DNA of 43,443 bases from JBBKWG01 sp037968835 (lineage in GTDB: Bacteria; Pseudomonadota; Alphaproteobacteria; Rhodobacterales; Rhodobacteraceae): NCBI GenBank assembly GCA_037968835.1, contig JBBKWG010000082.1, positions 1 through 43,443 on the forward strand, in the 5' to 3' direction. Within the stretch, counting starts at the first letter, position 1. Each line of letters begins with the position of its first letter. Both the position numbers and the translations under genes were made by a program. Below are positions 16,241 through 24,897 of the stretch, piece after piece. Under the pieces are notes generated by a model. It did no database searches and had not been told where the DNA came from. It worked only from the letters and a program-made list of their open reading frames with translations.

Positions 16241-16828
16241 ATGGCGCAATCAGACCCCCGCCTCGAAGCTTTCTTCGCCCGAAAACAACCGTGGCAAGTC
16301 GAACTCAACGCTCTTCGCGCTATCATGCTGGAGTGCCCCGTCACCGAGGCCTATAAATGGCGCGCGCCCTGCTACACGTTTCAGGGCAGAAACATCGCGA
16401 TCCTTGGCGGCCTCAAGGACTTCTGCGTCGTGTCGTTCCTGAAAGGCGTGTTGCTGAGCGACCCGGCAGGAATTCTGGTACCTCCGGGCCAAAACAGCCG
16501 ATCGGCGCGCTTCGTCAAATTCACCGACATCTCACAGATCGCTGCGCTGAAAGGCACGCTGAAAGAATACGTTCAGGAAGCCATCGAAGCCGAAAAAGCC
16601 GGGCTGAAAGTCGAATTTCCGAAAGACGATCTCGAATACCCGCAGGAACTGATCGACAAACTGGGTGGATACCCTGATTTGAAGGCCGCCTTCCACGCCC
16701 TTACGCCGGGGCGCCAAAGAGGCTACATCCTTCACTTCTCGCAACCGGTTCAATCAAGCACTCGTTCATCGCGGATCGAGAAAAGCACGTCACGCATTCT
16801 TGCCGGCAAGGGGATGCACGATCGCTGA
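16241..16828 (+). CDS. YdeI/DUF1801-family protein
   Basis: The 195-residue cytoplasmic protein combines an N-terminal DUF1801 fold (residues about 15-115, with YKWRAPCYTFQGRNIAIL and FCVVSFLKGVLL) and a C-terminal YdeI/OmdA segment (about 160-195, GYILHFSQPVQSSTRSSRIEKSTSRILAGKG). Relatives are widespread, but their biochemical function is not established. An imperfect CGGAGC site precedes the ATG. It converges on the glutamine-synthetase-like gene with 5 bp between stop codons. The family call is confident; the role is unknown. Confidence 0.88.
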   Translation: MAQSDPRLEAFFARKQPWQVELNALRAIMLECPVTEAYKWRAPCYTFQGRNIAILGGLKDFCVVSFLKGVLLSDPAGILVPPGQNSRSARFVKFTDISQIAALKGTLKEYVQEAIEAEKAGLKVEFPKDDLEYPQELIDKLGGYPDLKAAFHALTPGRQRGYILHFSQPVQSSTRSSRIEKSTSRILAGKGMHDR

Positions 16829-16833
16829 CGCCA

Positions 16834-18165
16834 TCAGACCGTGTCGAGGTAAAGGTCCACACGCTCGGCTTCGCTCAGTTCGTCGTAGTAGCTCAGTTCC
16901 TGTTTCTTCGTCATCAGGTAGTTGCGGATCAATCCACGTGGCAGGATGCGCGGCATCAGTTCGCTTTTTTCAAACAGCGCGATCGCCTTGCCCCAGTCAG
17001 CCGGCAACGTTTCAAGCTGGCGCGAATACGCGTTTCCCTTGATCGGGTCGTCCGGTTCCAACTCGTCCTCGATCCCCGTCAGCGCCGCGCCAACGATCAC
17101 AGCAATCATCAGGTAGGGATTAGTGTCACCCCCCGCCACGCGATGCTCGATCCGTCGTGCCGTTGTCGGGCCCGCTGGAATGCGGATCGCGGCGGTTCGA
17201 TTTTCATAAGCCCAGCCGATCCCGGTCGGAGCGTGCGCACCCGGCACCAGCCGATCATAGGAATTTCCGTGCGGAGCAAACACAAGCGTCGAATCCTGCA
17301 TCGCGCGCAAACAGCCGGCGACGGCGTGGCGCAGAATATCCGTACCGGCCTCGCCACCATCATCGAAAACATTGCGCCCCTCGCCATCCACAACCGAGAA
17401 ATGAACGTGCATCCCGGTCCCGGAGTGATCGGGATAAGGCTTGGCCATGAAGCTCGCCGCGAACCCATGCCGACGCGCCAGCCCCTTGACAAGAAGTTTG
17501 AACAACCAAGCGTCATCCGCCGCCTGCAAAGCGGGCCCATGCACGAGATTGATCTCGTACTGCCCAAGCCCCGCTTCGGAAATCGCGGTTTCGGCCGGAA
17601 TACCCATCGCCTCACACGCTTCGTAAAGTTCGGCGAAGAACGCATCGAACGCGTCAAGAGCGCGCAGCGACAGTATCTCGCCACCCAGACGCCGCTTGCC
17701 GGACCGCGGCGATGACGGAGGCTGCAATACGTCCGTCGTATCGTCGATCAGGTAGAATTCCAGCTCTGTCGCGGCGATCACTTCCCAGCCCCGCGCAGCG
17801 AACCTGTCCAGAACCAACGACAGCGCGTGACGTGGATCGCCCTCGAACGGGTCGCCAGCTTCGGTGAACATCCACATCGGCAACATCGCCGACGGGTTGG
17901 TCAGCCACGGCGTCGGCACGAACCCGCGACCGGTTGGGCGCAGAATGCCGTCGCGGTCGCCTGTTTCGAAAACAAGCGGACTGTCTTCGATGTCATCGCC
18001 CCATATGTCGACGTTCAGCACCGACAGCGGCATCCGCGTTGTGCCTTCCAGCGCCTTGTCCGCAAAGCCAACGGGCAATCGCTTGCCGCGTGCCTGACCG
18101 TTAAGATCGGCAACCGCCGTTGTTATCGTGCGTATTTCGGGATGCTCGCGCAGCCAGGCGTCCAT
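16834..18165 (-). CDS. Glutamine-synthetase-like ligase (PuuA/GlnT type)
   Basis: The 443-residue protein is a class I glutamine-synthetase homologue. The N-terminal beta-grasp contains DLNGQARGKRLP (20-31), a variant typical of gamma-glutamyl-amine ligases such as PuuA. Metal ligands are visible in TELEFYL (Glu134, Glu136), SEAGLGQYEINL (around 197-207) and GMHVHFS (251-257). ENRTAAIRIP carries a substrate-binding Arg. True GlnA is usually about 470 residues and carries an adenylylation site; none is seen here. The gene follows an amino-acid/amine ABC permease with 3 bp between, so the likely role is ATP-dependent gamma-glutamylation of an imported amine. The exact amine is not determinable. 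Confidence 0.9.
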   Translation of the reverse strand: MDAWLREHPEIRTITTAVADLNGQARGKRLPVGFADKALEGTTRMPLSVLNVDIWGDDIEDSPLVFETGDRDGILRPTGRGFVPTPWLTNPSAMLPMWMFTEAGDPFEGDPRHALSLVLDRFAARGWEVIAATELEFYLIDDTTDVLQPPSSPRSGKRRLGGEILSLRALDAFDAFFAELYEACEAMGIPAETAISEAGLGQYEINLVHGPALQAADDAWLFKLLVKGLARRHGFAASFMAKPYPDHSGTGMHVHFSVVDGEGRNVFDDGGEAGTDILRHAVAGCLRAMQDSTLVFAPHGNSYDRLVPGAHAPTGIGWAYENRTAAIRIPAGPTTARRIEHRVAGGDTNPYLMIAVIVGAALTGIEDELEPDDPIKGNAYSRQLETLPADWGKAIALFEKSELMPRILPRGLIRNYLMTKKQELSYYDELSEAERVDLYLDTV

Positions 18166-18168
18166 GGT

Positions 18169-18972
18169 TCACCGGATGATTTGTGGTCTGATACGCAGCC
18201 TGCGCCGCGCTTCCTGCGGGATATGCCGGTTCAGACGCCGGTTCACCAGCCCGAAAACGGTAATAACGCTCAGAGTCAGAACGATAAAGTACCCGGCAAC
18301 GATAGGATAGGGCACGAACGGGTTGAAAGTCTTGTCCGCAAAATAGCTGGCGTAGTAGAGCGCATCGCCCTTTTGCTGTTGTGCGGGAAAGCCAGTGAAG
18401 AACACCAGCGTCGTGGCATGAAACAGGAAAATCGCTTCATTGGTATAGGCGGGCCAAGCAAGCCGCAGCGTTGTTGGCCAGGTGATCCGCCTGAAACGCG
18501 ACCAACCCGTGATCCCATAAGCGTCGGCTGCGTCGAGGTCTCCGCGCGGCACGGTGCGAAGCGCGCCATAGAAAATCTCGCCGGCATAAGCGGACGTATT
18601 CAGGATCAGCACAACCAGCGCCCCGGTCTGCGCCGCCGTCAACCAGCCCGCGATGCCGGCCTGCTTCATCGACAGGAAGATGAAGTAGGCAAGGAAGAAC
18701 TGGATGAACAAAGGCGATCCGCGGAACACCAGAATGAACCATTCCGCCGGCTTGCGGATCCAGAAATGCCGACTGGCTTTGGCAACGGCGACACCGTTGG
18801 CAATGAAGAAGCCCACGACCAGCGCCAGCACCCCAAAGTAGATATTCCAGATCATCCCGGACCCGATCAACGTGAACTGTTCACAGAGCGTGAAATTCTC
18901 ACGCGGTAACAGACGCTCGCCAATTCCGATCGCGCGCAATGCATAATCGCTGATGGTCTGGGCACAACTCAC
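18169..18972 (-). CDS. Polar amino-acid ABC transporter permease (HisM-like)
   Basis: The 267-residue inner-membrane protein belongs to the His/Glu/Gln/Arg permease family. It shows FRGSPLFIQFFLAYFIF and the coupling loop ALRTVPRGDLDAADAYGITGWSRFRRITWP (about 145-175). The start is GTG at 18972, overlapping the stop of the upstream permease as GTGA, which indicates translational coupling. Helices are predicted near 45-65, 83-105, 117-137 and 222-245. The tail is Arg-rich. It works as a heterodimer with the upstream permease and the ATPase at 20809. The ligand is inferred only as a polar amino acid or amine. Confidence 0.93.
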   Translation of the reverse strand: MSCAQTISDYALRAIGIGERLLPRENFTLCEQFTLIGSGMIWNIYFGVLALVVGFFIANGVAVAKASRHFWIRKPAEWFILVFRGSPLFIQFFLAYFIFLSMKQAGIAGWLTAAQTGALVVLILNTSAYAGEIFYGALRTVPRGDLDAADAYGITGWSRFRRITWPTTLRLAWPAYTNEAIFLFHATTLVFFTGFPAQQQKGDALYYASYFADKTFNPFVPYPIVAGYFIVLTLSVITVFGLVNRRLNRHIPQEARRRLRIRPQIIR

Positions 18973-19835
18973 GATGTCGCGCCCGCAATGCTCTGACCAC
19001 GGCTCAGTCGCCGGGTGATCCGAACAAGGAAGAACTCGGATATTTTCGTGAAGCCAAGGTAAAAGACGAGAAGCCCGAGGAAATACCAGATCCGCCAGTC
19101 GCCGTGCGGGTAGTCGGTGAATTGCGGCGTCTTGGTGCCACCCAACTCGCGCGCCCAGTAAACGATGTCTTCAACCCCCAGCAAGAACAACAATGGAGTC
19201 GCCTTGATCAGGATCATCCAGAGATTACTCAGGCCCGGAAGCGCGAAAATCCACATCTGTGGCACCAGAATCCGCCAGAATGACTGGCGATGACTCATCC
19301 CATAAGCCTCGGCAGTTTCAATCTGCGCCCGCGGGACGGCCCGCATCGCGCCGAACAACACGTTGGCGGCAAAGGCTCCGAACACGATGGCGAATGTCAG
19401 CACCGCGAGCGTGAAGCCGTAGGTTTCGTGAACCCATTGCGGCGCGTTTGACATTGGCAGCTTGGCGGCGGGACAGACGACGAAATCGTTACCCTGCCAG
19501 ACCGGCTGATCCCAATTTGGACACTTGATTTTCAGGCGGATCCACTCGAACGCCTGATCGAGCGCGATGACAAAGAACAGAAAGAACGCAATGTCGGGTA
19601 CGCCGCGCACGATCGCAGTATAGCTCAGGCCGAGCCAGCGAAGTGGCGCGATGCGCGACCGCGCTGCCATTGCCCCGCCAAAGCCGAAGGCAAGCGCCAC
19701 AGGTGCGGTAATCGCCAACAGCAAAAGCACCGTTCCGAACGAATACCAAAGCAGCATGTGCTTACCGGTCGTCAGGTAACACGCCAGCCATGACATGCCA
19801 TCCAGAACTGAGGGATCAGTGCAGCTTGTGAACAT
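18969..19835 (-). CDS. Polar amino-acid ABC transporter permease (HisQ-like)
   Basis: The 288-residue permease has the family motif AIVRGVPDIAFFLFFVIAL (about 80-100) and the coupling loop AMRAVPRAQIETAEAYGMSHRQSFWRILVPQMW. A long periplasmic insertion (about 110-150) with two cysteines, in IKCPNWDQP and FVVCPAAKLP, is larger than usual. The N-terminus MFTSCTDPSVLDGMSWLACYL is also Cys-containing and hydrophilic before helix 1. The stop overlaps the next permease start by 4 bp. It follows the binding-protein gene after 42 bp containing a G/C hairpin. Confidence 0.92.
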   Translation of the reverse strand: MFTSCTDPSVLDGMSWLACYLTTGKHMLLWYSFGTVLLLLAITAPVALAFGFGGAMAARSRIAPLRWLGLSYTAIVRGVPDIAFFLFFVIALDQAFEWIRLKIKCPNWDQPVWQGNDFVVCPAAKLPMSNAPQWVHETYGFTLAVLTFAIVFGAFAANVLFGAMRAVPRAQIETAEAYGMSHRQSFWRILVPQMWIFALPGLSNLWMILIKATPLLFLLGVEDIVYWARELGGTKTPQFTDYPHGDWRIWYFLGLLVFYLGFTKISEFFLVRITRRLSRGQSIAGATS

Positions 19836-19844
19836 GTCAGGGTC

Positions 19845-19866
19845 GGGGCGACACGAATGCCGCCCC
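19845..19866 (-). terminator. G/C hairpin between binding-protein and permease genes
   Basis: GGGGCG (19845-19850) and CGCCCC (19861-19866) form a 6-bp stem with a 10-nt loop directly after the binding-protein stop. It is weaker than the matching hairpins at 3589 and 11944 and has no U-run, so any effect would be partial. Confidence 0.45.
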
Positions 19867-19877
19867 CCCGATCAACA

Positions 19878-20609
19878 TCAGTAAGTCTGCGTGTCGTCGC
19901 CGAACCACTTCTTGAGAAGTTCGTTAAGGGTGCCGTCTTCTTTCATCGAAGTGATCGCGGCATCCATCTTTTCTTTCAGCCCGGTGTCGGACTCGCGAAG
20001 GCCCATGCCAACGCCACCACCTAGCGGAACCTCGTCACCTACGAACACCAATTCTCCGCCGGATTCTGCGACGATTGGCACAAGGTAGTCCCGGTCAGCC
20101 AGAACCGCCTCGGCTTCGCCGTTGCGAACTGCAGCGATGGTTTCTTCCGGCGTCGCGAATTCGATCAGCATCGCGCCGGTTTCGGCGACGTGACCAGCCT
20201 GAATAGTCGCGGTCTGGGCAGCTACCACGCCACTCATGATGTCCGCCGAATCACTGGTTGCGACATAGGCCGACGCCGTCGGTGGATAATAATCCTGGGT
20301 AAAGTCGATGACCTCGTCGCGCTCGTCGGTGATCGACATGCCAGCGATGATCGTGTCGTAGTTCCCGCTCACGAGGTTCGGGATGATCGAATCCCACTCG
20401 TTCGTGACCCACTCGCAATTCAGCTCGGCGCGGGCGCAAAGTTCGTCGCCCAATTCACGCTCGAAGCCGTCGACCTCGCCAGCGTCGTTGATGAAGTTAT
20501 ATGGAGGGTACGCGCCCTCGGTACCCAATCGCACGACACTGTGGCTTTCAGCAAATGCGGCGCTTGCAGCGATCGCTAGTGCAGCAGTTGAAATGATAAT
20601 GCTCTTCAT
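19878..20609 (-). CDS. Polar amino-acid ABC transporter periplasmic binding protein
   Basis: The 243-residue protein has a Sec signal peptide (MKSIIISTAALAIAASAAFA, cleavage before ESH) and the family-3 binding-protein fold. Diagnostic segments are LGTEGAYPPYNFINDAGEVDGFERELGDELC, WDSIIPNLVSGNYDTIIAGMSITDERDEVIDFTQDYY, and a closing DGTLNELLKKWFGDD. The motif pattern resembles lysine/arginine/ornithine- and octopine-type binders; the exact ligand is uncertain. The cysteine pair in LCARAELNCEW is a likely disulfide. It starts 199 bp after the ATPase gene, so it may have its own promoter as well as read-through. Confidence 0.93.
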   Translation of the reverse strand: MKSIIISTAALAIAASAAFAESHSVVRLGTEGAYPPYNFINDAGEVDGFERELGDELCARAELNCEWVTNEWDSIIPNLVSGNYDTIIAGMSITDERDEVIDFTQDYYPPTASAYVATSDSADIMSGVVAAQTATIQAGHVAETGAMLIEFATPEETIAAVRNGEAEAVLADRDYLVPIVAESGGELVFVGDEVPLGGGVGMGLRESDTGLKEKMDAAITSMKEDGTLNELLKKWFGDDTQTY

Positions 20610-20808
20610 GTTCTCTCCCGGTTTTTAGCTTGCGCACTTTCTCAAAGGTGCGGCTCTGTGCCCGCAGGCTTATGCGATATACGGCATTTGACAAGTGTTA
20701 GACAGACTTCCGCTACGTCCACTTTTCAACCGCGCGCAATGCTCTTCAGTATTTTTACTGTTTTATTTTATCGGCTTATCTTATGTCGGCCTTGAAATGC
20801 AGTTCAGA

Positions 20809-21582
20809 TTACGCCGCCGACGCCGACAGAAACTGGCGTAGCCTGTCGGTCTGCGGATTGCCCAGACACTCTTTCGGCGACCCTTCTTCCTCGATTCTTC
20901 CCAGATGAAGAAAAACCACGTGGTCGCTTACGTCGCGTGCCAGACTCATGTCGTGCGTGACGATCAGCATGGTCCGCCCCTCGTTCGCCAGATCCTTTAT
21001 GACCCGGATAACTTCCTGTTCCAGCTCCGGATCCAGCGCTGAAGTCGGCTCGTCGAACAGCAATGCGCGCGGCTCCATGCAAAGGGCGCGCGCAATCGCC
21101 GCTCGCTGCTGTTGACCGCCCGACAGTTGGCCCGGCCAGACATCGCACTTGTCGCCAATGCCTACCTTGTCCAGATACTTCCGCGCCGCTGCTTCGACCT
21201 CGACCGGATCGCGCTCCAGCACCGTCACGGGCGCCTCCATCACGTTTTGGAGGACGGTCATGTGGTTCCAGAGATTGAATTGTTGGAAAACCATACTGAG
21301 GTTGGTTCTGATCCGCGTCACCTGCGCACGGTCTGCCGGATGCCGGTTCAGACCGCTGCCGCGCCAGTGTACCGCCTCGCCCTCGAACAGGATTTCCCCG
21401 TGCTGGCTGTCTTCCAGTAGATTTGCGCAACGAAGTAGCGTGGACTTTCCGGACCCGGACGAACCGATCAGCGAGACCACATGACCGCGCGGCGCGATCA
21501 TGTCGACGCCTTTCAAAACCTCCAATGCCCCATAGCTTTTGTGAAGGTCGCGGATTTCGATGACGGGCGTTTGTTCAGTCAC
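20809..21582 (-). CDS. Polar amino-acid ABC transporter ATP-binding protein
   Basis: The 257-residue ATPase carries Walker A GSSGSGKST (near 36-44), Q-loop MVFQQFNLWNHM, signature LSGGQQQRAAIARAL, Walker B LLFDEPTSALDPE and switch His in IVTHDM. This is the HisP/GlnQ pattern and full length. The start codon is GTG (21582), and the ribosome binding site is weak (AAAAGCTAGCT), so a later start cannot be excluded, although the domain begins only a few residues in. It precedes its binding protein and permeases, an order seen in many amino-acid systems. Confidence 0.93.
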   Translation of the reverse strand: MTEQTPVIEIRDLHKSYGALEVLKGVDMIAPRGHVVSLIGSSGSGKSTLLRCANLLEDSQHGEILFEGEAVHWRGSGLNRHPADRAQVTRIRTNLSMVFQQFNLWNHMTVLQNVMEAPVTVLERDPVEVEAAARKYLDKVGIGDKCDVWPGQLSGGQQQRAAIARALCMEPRALLFDEPTSALDPELEQEVIRVIKDLANEGRTMLIVTHDMSLARDVSDHVVFLHLGRIEEEGSPKECLGNPQTDRLRQFLSASAA

Positions 21583-21674
21583 AGCTAGCTTTTGATTATT
21601 TCCCGGTGGCGGAGTAAGGCGCGATTGTCTTGGAATTGCAACGCAAAAGGCTTCACCTGTCGAGTTCGATGGCG

Positions 21675-22412
21675 CTACTCAGACGTCACCAGCGATTCAT
21701 GCGGTGTCGGTATCGCCAGATACTTGTCCAGCGGAATCTTCGCCACGCCGCGAATTCCGATCGCCTGCCGGTCCTCCTCTGACAACTCTTGAAGCGCAGT
21801 TTCGATTGCGAAAATCAATTCCCCGGCATCCCGGCCATTTGCCGTAATCAGCGGCAGTCCCGGCGTCGATGTAGTGCGATGAAAAACCCGTAATTCATGC
21901 TCAACCGCTTCCCAAGCCTCGATCATCATCCACGATTTTGCGTCCAGAGCAGCATAGTCGGCGCGACCCTCGGCCACCGCAACGGCAGAGGCCATGTGAG
22001 ATCCGGTGATCACGACCCGTGAGGGCCGCGTTCCCTCATTCACAAGCGCCGCCCAGCCCGACTGCGACCCGTAGTCATTCGCAGCGAAAACACCATCGGC
22101 GAAGTCAGGCAGCCGCCTTCTGCCATCAGTCGTTCGGCATACGACAACCGAGCAATAATATCCCGGCTCGCATCCCGCCACACCATAGTCGGGCGTCGCC
22201 ACCAAAGTCACCTTCCCGCGAAGCCGGGTCCGAAGTGGCAGCCCGCAAGTCTGAGACAACATCAGTTCAGGGTCCTCCCACTGCGACCAGAGATCCGGTG
22301 ACCGTGTCAGTCTCTCCGGCCCTGCACCCAGTTCCTCGCGGATGCCGCGCCACAGCCGGTCATAGGCGCCGGATGTCTTTGGATGTTCGTACATCGGAAA
22401 ACTGGCGGTCAT
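21675..22412 (-). CDS. PhnD-like periplasmic-binding-fold protein lacking a signal peptide
   Basis: The 245-residue protein resembles the phosphate/phosphonate ABC binding family (PhnD-like): YDRLWRGIREELG, LMLSQTCGLPL, FAANDYGSQSGWAALVN, ITGSHMASAVAVAEGRADYAALDAKSWMM and PLITANGRD. No signal peptide, lipobox or Tat motif is present at the N-terminus MTASFPMYEHPKTSGAYD, so it should stay in the cytoplasm unless the start is wrong; no upstream in-frame extension fits because the start overlaps the TerB stop by 4 bp (ATGA). There is no phosphonate permease nearby. A cytoplasmic sensor or enzyme role is possible but unproven. Confidence 0.82.
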   Translation of the reverse strand: MTASFPMYEHPKTSGAYDRLWRGIREELGAGPERLTRSPDLWSQWEDPELMLSQTCGLPLRTRLRGKVTLVATPDYGVAGCEPGYYCSVVVCRTTDGRRRLPDFADGVFAANDYGSQSGWAALVNEGTRPSRVVITGSHMASAVAVAEGRADYAALDAKSWMMIEAWEAVEHELRVFHRTTSTPGLPLITANGRDAGELIFAIETALQELSEEDRQAIGIRGVAKIPLDKYLAIPTPHESLVTSE

Positions 22413-22849
22413 CGCCGTTGCTCGACCGCCTGGCGCGCATGAGCATTGTCGCGATCATTCACGCCCAGCATGGGACCGATCATGCGCATCAGCGAATCTT
22501 CTTCCGCGTCGCGCTCGCCATCCGCAAGAACGATTTCCCAGAGTGCTTCGATAATCTGTTGACGTTCCTCATAGGCGACCGAATTCTTGATTGCCCGGGT
22601 GAAGCGCACCGTGTCCGGCGCTTCCGTCTCCAGCACTTCGGCTTCACCGCGCAATTTGACCACCTCGAAAGGGCTGAGTTCAAAGCGCCGCGCCAGCACC
22701 TGATCAATCCGGGCCACCTCTTCTTTCAGGTATTGTCCGTCAGATCTGGCCACACGAACCAAAAGCGAAGCCAGCGCCAAACGGGCGTCGTCACCGCTCA
22801 GCGGGTCAGGATCGGGGGCCGACAAGCGGCGCAGGAACTCTCCAAACAT
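22409..22849 (-). CDS. TerB-family protein
   Basis: The 146-residue all-helical protein has a TerB-like domain: LALASLLVRVARSDGQYLKEEVARIDQVLARRF (about 23-55) and IIEALWEIVLADGERDAEEDSLMRMIGPMLGV (about 99-130), each with the acidic DG motif that can bind metal. I start at MFGEFLRRL (22849), which I recall as the usual N-terminus in relatives; longer frames begin at 22888 and 22924. It is translationally coupled to the PhnD-like gene. Tellurite resistance should not be assumed, since no other ter genes are present. Confidence 0.83.
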   Translation of the reverse strand: MFGEFLRRLSAPDPDPLSGDDARLALASLLVRVARSDGQYLKEEVARIDQVLARRFELSPFEVVKLRGEAEVLETEAPDTVRFTRAIKNSVAYEERQQIIEALWEIVLADGERDAEEDSLMRMIGPMLGVNDRDNAHARQAVEQRR

Positions 22850-22993
22850 GGTGCATATATAGGCAAGTGAGTCCGCGAGAAAAGTCATATCCCGTTTCGC
22901 ATCGCCGTGATTAGCCCGAGACAAAGAAGTGATGCGCGATTTCTGGACGAACTGCCTGTTAAATGATTCGCGGAAGAGTGCTACAGTGGCATT

Positions 22994-23272
22994 ATGAAAC
23001 CATTGGTGTTTGCACTCGCGCTCGTCTTTCCTCTCAATGCCTTCGCTCAGGAAACCGAGCAGGAAGGCATCGACCTCATGGCCGAAGCGATGCGGCTATT
23101 CATGCGCGGACTGATGGCTGAAATGGAACCGGCCCTTGATGATCTCAACGAAATGTTGCGCAGCATCGACCGGTATCATCCGCCCGAAATGTTGCCAAAC
23201 GGCGACATCATCATTCGCCGCAAGTCGCCAGATGAGTTGCTTGAGGACGAGGGTGGCGAGATCGAGCTTTAG
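22994..23272 (+). CDS. Small secreted acidic protein
   Basis: The 92-residue product has a Sec signal peptide (MKPLVFALALVFPLNAFA, cleavage before QET). The mature part is acidic and amphipathic: LMAEAMRLFMRGLMAEMEPALDDLNEMLRSID, then YHPPEMLPNGDIIIRRKSPDELLEDEGGEIEL. The Met-rich helix suggests a periplasmic protein that binds a membrane or partner, but I do not recognise a characterised family. No good Shine-Dalgarno sequence precedes the ATG. The gene is divergent from the TerB gene and convergent with the exopolyphosphatase, whose stop is 8 bp away. Confidence 0.75.
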   Translation: MKPLVFALALVFPLNAFAQETEQEGIDLMAEAMRLFMRGLMAEMEPALDDLNEMLRSIDRYHPPEMLPNGDIIIRRKSPDELLEDEGGEIEL

Positions 23273-23280
23273 CCCGGCTT

Positions 23281-24831
23281 TCAGCGACCGCTGACGCCAA
23301 CTTCTTCCACATTAAGTGCCGATGCCAACGCCTGAAGCCGCGCTTCGGCGACTTCCCCGAAGAGGCTGCGCGTCCCATCCGCAAGACGCAGTTCAAGGCG
23401 CCGTTTCTTGGGAAAATAGCGAAGGCTGCCCATCGACTGGTCTTCAGACGCGGTCAGCATGGCGCCAAACCGCATGGCTTTGCCGAGTATCTCTGCCTGA
23501 CGCAGATCATTCTCGTTCAAAAGCCCGAACAACGGTGTGAAGGGTGAATCGGTCCGGCTGTTCTTGTAACGGTGCAAAAGTGCGACCCCCAGAAAAACCC
23601 GCTCGCGGTGATCCATCCCCCCCAGGTTAGCGCGCGTCACTTCGTCGAAACAGACTTCGTGGCGATAGTCCGGGTGCGCACGCCAACTGACGTCGTGCAA
23701 CAGGCAGGCAGCCTTTACCAACCGCGAACCTGGCCCGCCGCGCGACTTGAACAGTGGGGAAACGAATTCATAAAGCCGCCGACCAAAGCCTGGAATGCGT
23801 GCATCTTTTGATTCGGCGAAGCGGCAGGCCTCGATCAGCGGATCGCGTTGACGCAGACGCTCCGGCATCTGCTCGAACAGCATACCTTCCCTGATCCCAT
23901 AGCTCGAAACCGCTATATCGTGCGGTTTGAATGCCTTGACGAGTTCTTTGAGGACAAGCGATGCCAGCGGCACAAGCGCCATGCGACTTTCGCTCAAGCC
24001 ATTTCGGACCCTGAGTTCCTCGATGTCGTTGTCGGCAATATAATCAACGGTGGCAAAGACGCTCTTTCGTGACATCCGATACTCGTGCAAAACCGCCAAT
24101 GGATACTTGCGGCGGTCCATATCCAATCGCGCGATCGCCCGCCACGATCCCCCGACCAGAAAAAGCCGGTCCGACTGTGAACCCAATGTCTCGGCCAGTT
24201 TCGCCACTTCAGCGGCGACGTGCTGTTTCACGCCCTTTCGTCCGCCTTTGATGGTTTTCAATCGCAGAGGTCCAAGTTTGGACGACAAGCGTTTTCCGAC
24301 CCGGCCGTCCTTCAGTTCGGCCAGTTCCATGGACGATCCGCCAATGTCGCAAACCAGTCCATAGGCGCCCGGCCACCCGAGAAGAACGCCTTGCGCCGAC
24401 AATCGGGCTTCTTCCTCTCCGTCGATGACCCACAGTCGCAGACCGGTTTCACGCAGAACCTCTTCTCTGAATTCATCTCCGTCTTCGGCTTCGCGCACGG
24501 CGGCTGTCGCGACGGCTGTCAGGGGCGCAATTCCCATGTTCTCAGCCAGCAACTGGAATCGTTTGAGCGCAGCCAAAGCCCGCACCCTGCCCTCGGGATG
24601 AAGTCTTCCGGTCAAGGCCATATCTGCCCCAAGACCGGCCATGACTTTCTCGTTGAAGAAGTACGCAGGGCTTCGCGCCGCACCGTCGAAGACGACCAGT
24701 CGCACCGAGTTTGAGCCGACGTCAACAACGCCCACGCGCGACAGCGCCCGCGCTGATGGATCATCGAACAGGGGTCGGCCAAATGGACCCCAGTCTTCCG
24801 TCTTGGTGTCGATGCCGGTGTCCAAACGCAT
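23281..24831 (-). CDS. ppx: Exopolyphosphatase / pppGpp phosphohydrolase (Ppx/GppA family)
   Basis: The 516-residue protein hydrolyses polyphosphate or pppGpp by family membership. The actin-like ATPase fold is marked by VGVVDVGSNSVRLVVFDG (about 33-50) and VCDIGGSSMELAELKDG (about 158-174). The C-terminal half is helical and HD-like: LVKAACLLHDVSWRAHPDYRH and GMDHRERVFLGVALLHRYKNS. The 32 residues before the first domain include WGPFGRPLFDDP. Start 24831 has GGGGA almost touching the ATG, so it is less certain than the gene. Which substrate dominates cannot be decided from sequence. Confidence 0.92.
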   Translation of the reverse strand: MRLDTGIDTKTEDWGPFGRPLFDDPSARALSRVGVVDVGSNSVRLVVFDGAARSPAYFFNEKVMAGLGADMALTGRLHPEGRVRALAALKRFQLLAENMGIAPLTAVATAAVREAEDGDEFREEVLRETGLRLWVIDGEEEARLSAQGVLLGWPGAYGLVCDIGGSSMELAELKDGRVGKRLSSKLGPLRLKTIKGGRKGVKQHVAAEVAKLAETLGSQSDRLFLVGGSWRAIARLDMDRRKYPLAVLHEYRMSRKSVFATVDYIADNDIEELRVRNGLSESRMALVPLASLVLKELVKAFKPHDIAVSSYGIREGMLFEQMPERLRQRDPLIEACRFAESKDARIPGFGRRLYEFVSPLFKSRGGPGSRLVKAACLLHDVSWRAHPDYRHEVCFDEVTRANLGGMDHRERVFLGVALLHRYKNSRTDSPFTPLFGLLNENDLRQAEILGKAMRFGAMLTASEDQSMGSLRYFPKKRRLELRLADGTRSLFGEVAEARLQALASALNVEEVGVSGR

Positions 24832-24897
24832 TCCCCGGATTGCGTGGACGCACCTTGCAACGACAGCGATAGACCGTCAACCAAGGTAGGCGACTTG

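Noticed and set aside
20747..20769. CAGTA-TTTT-TACTG hairpin followed by T-rich sequence on the plus strand
   Set aside because: Both neighbouring genes are on the minus strand, so no transcript in this direction needs a terminator; the AT-rich stem is only 5 bp.
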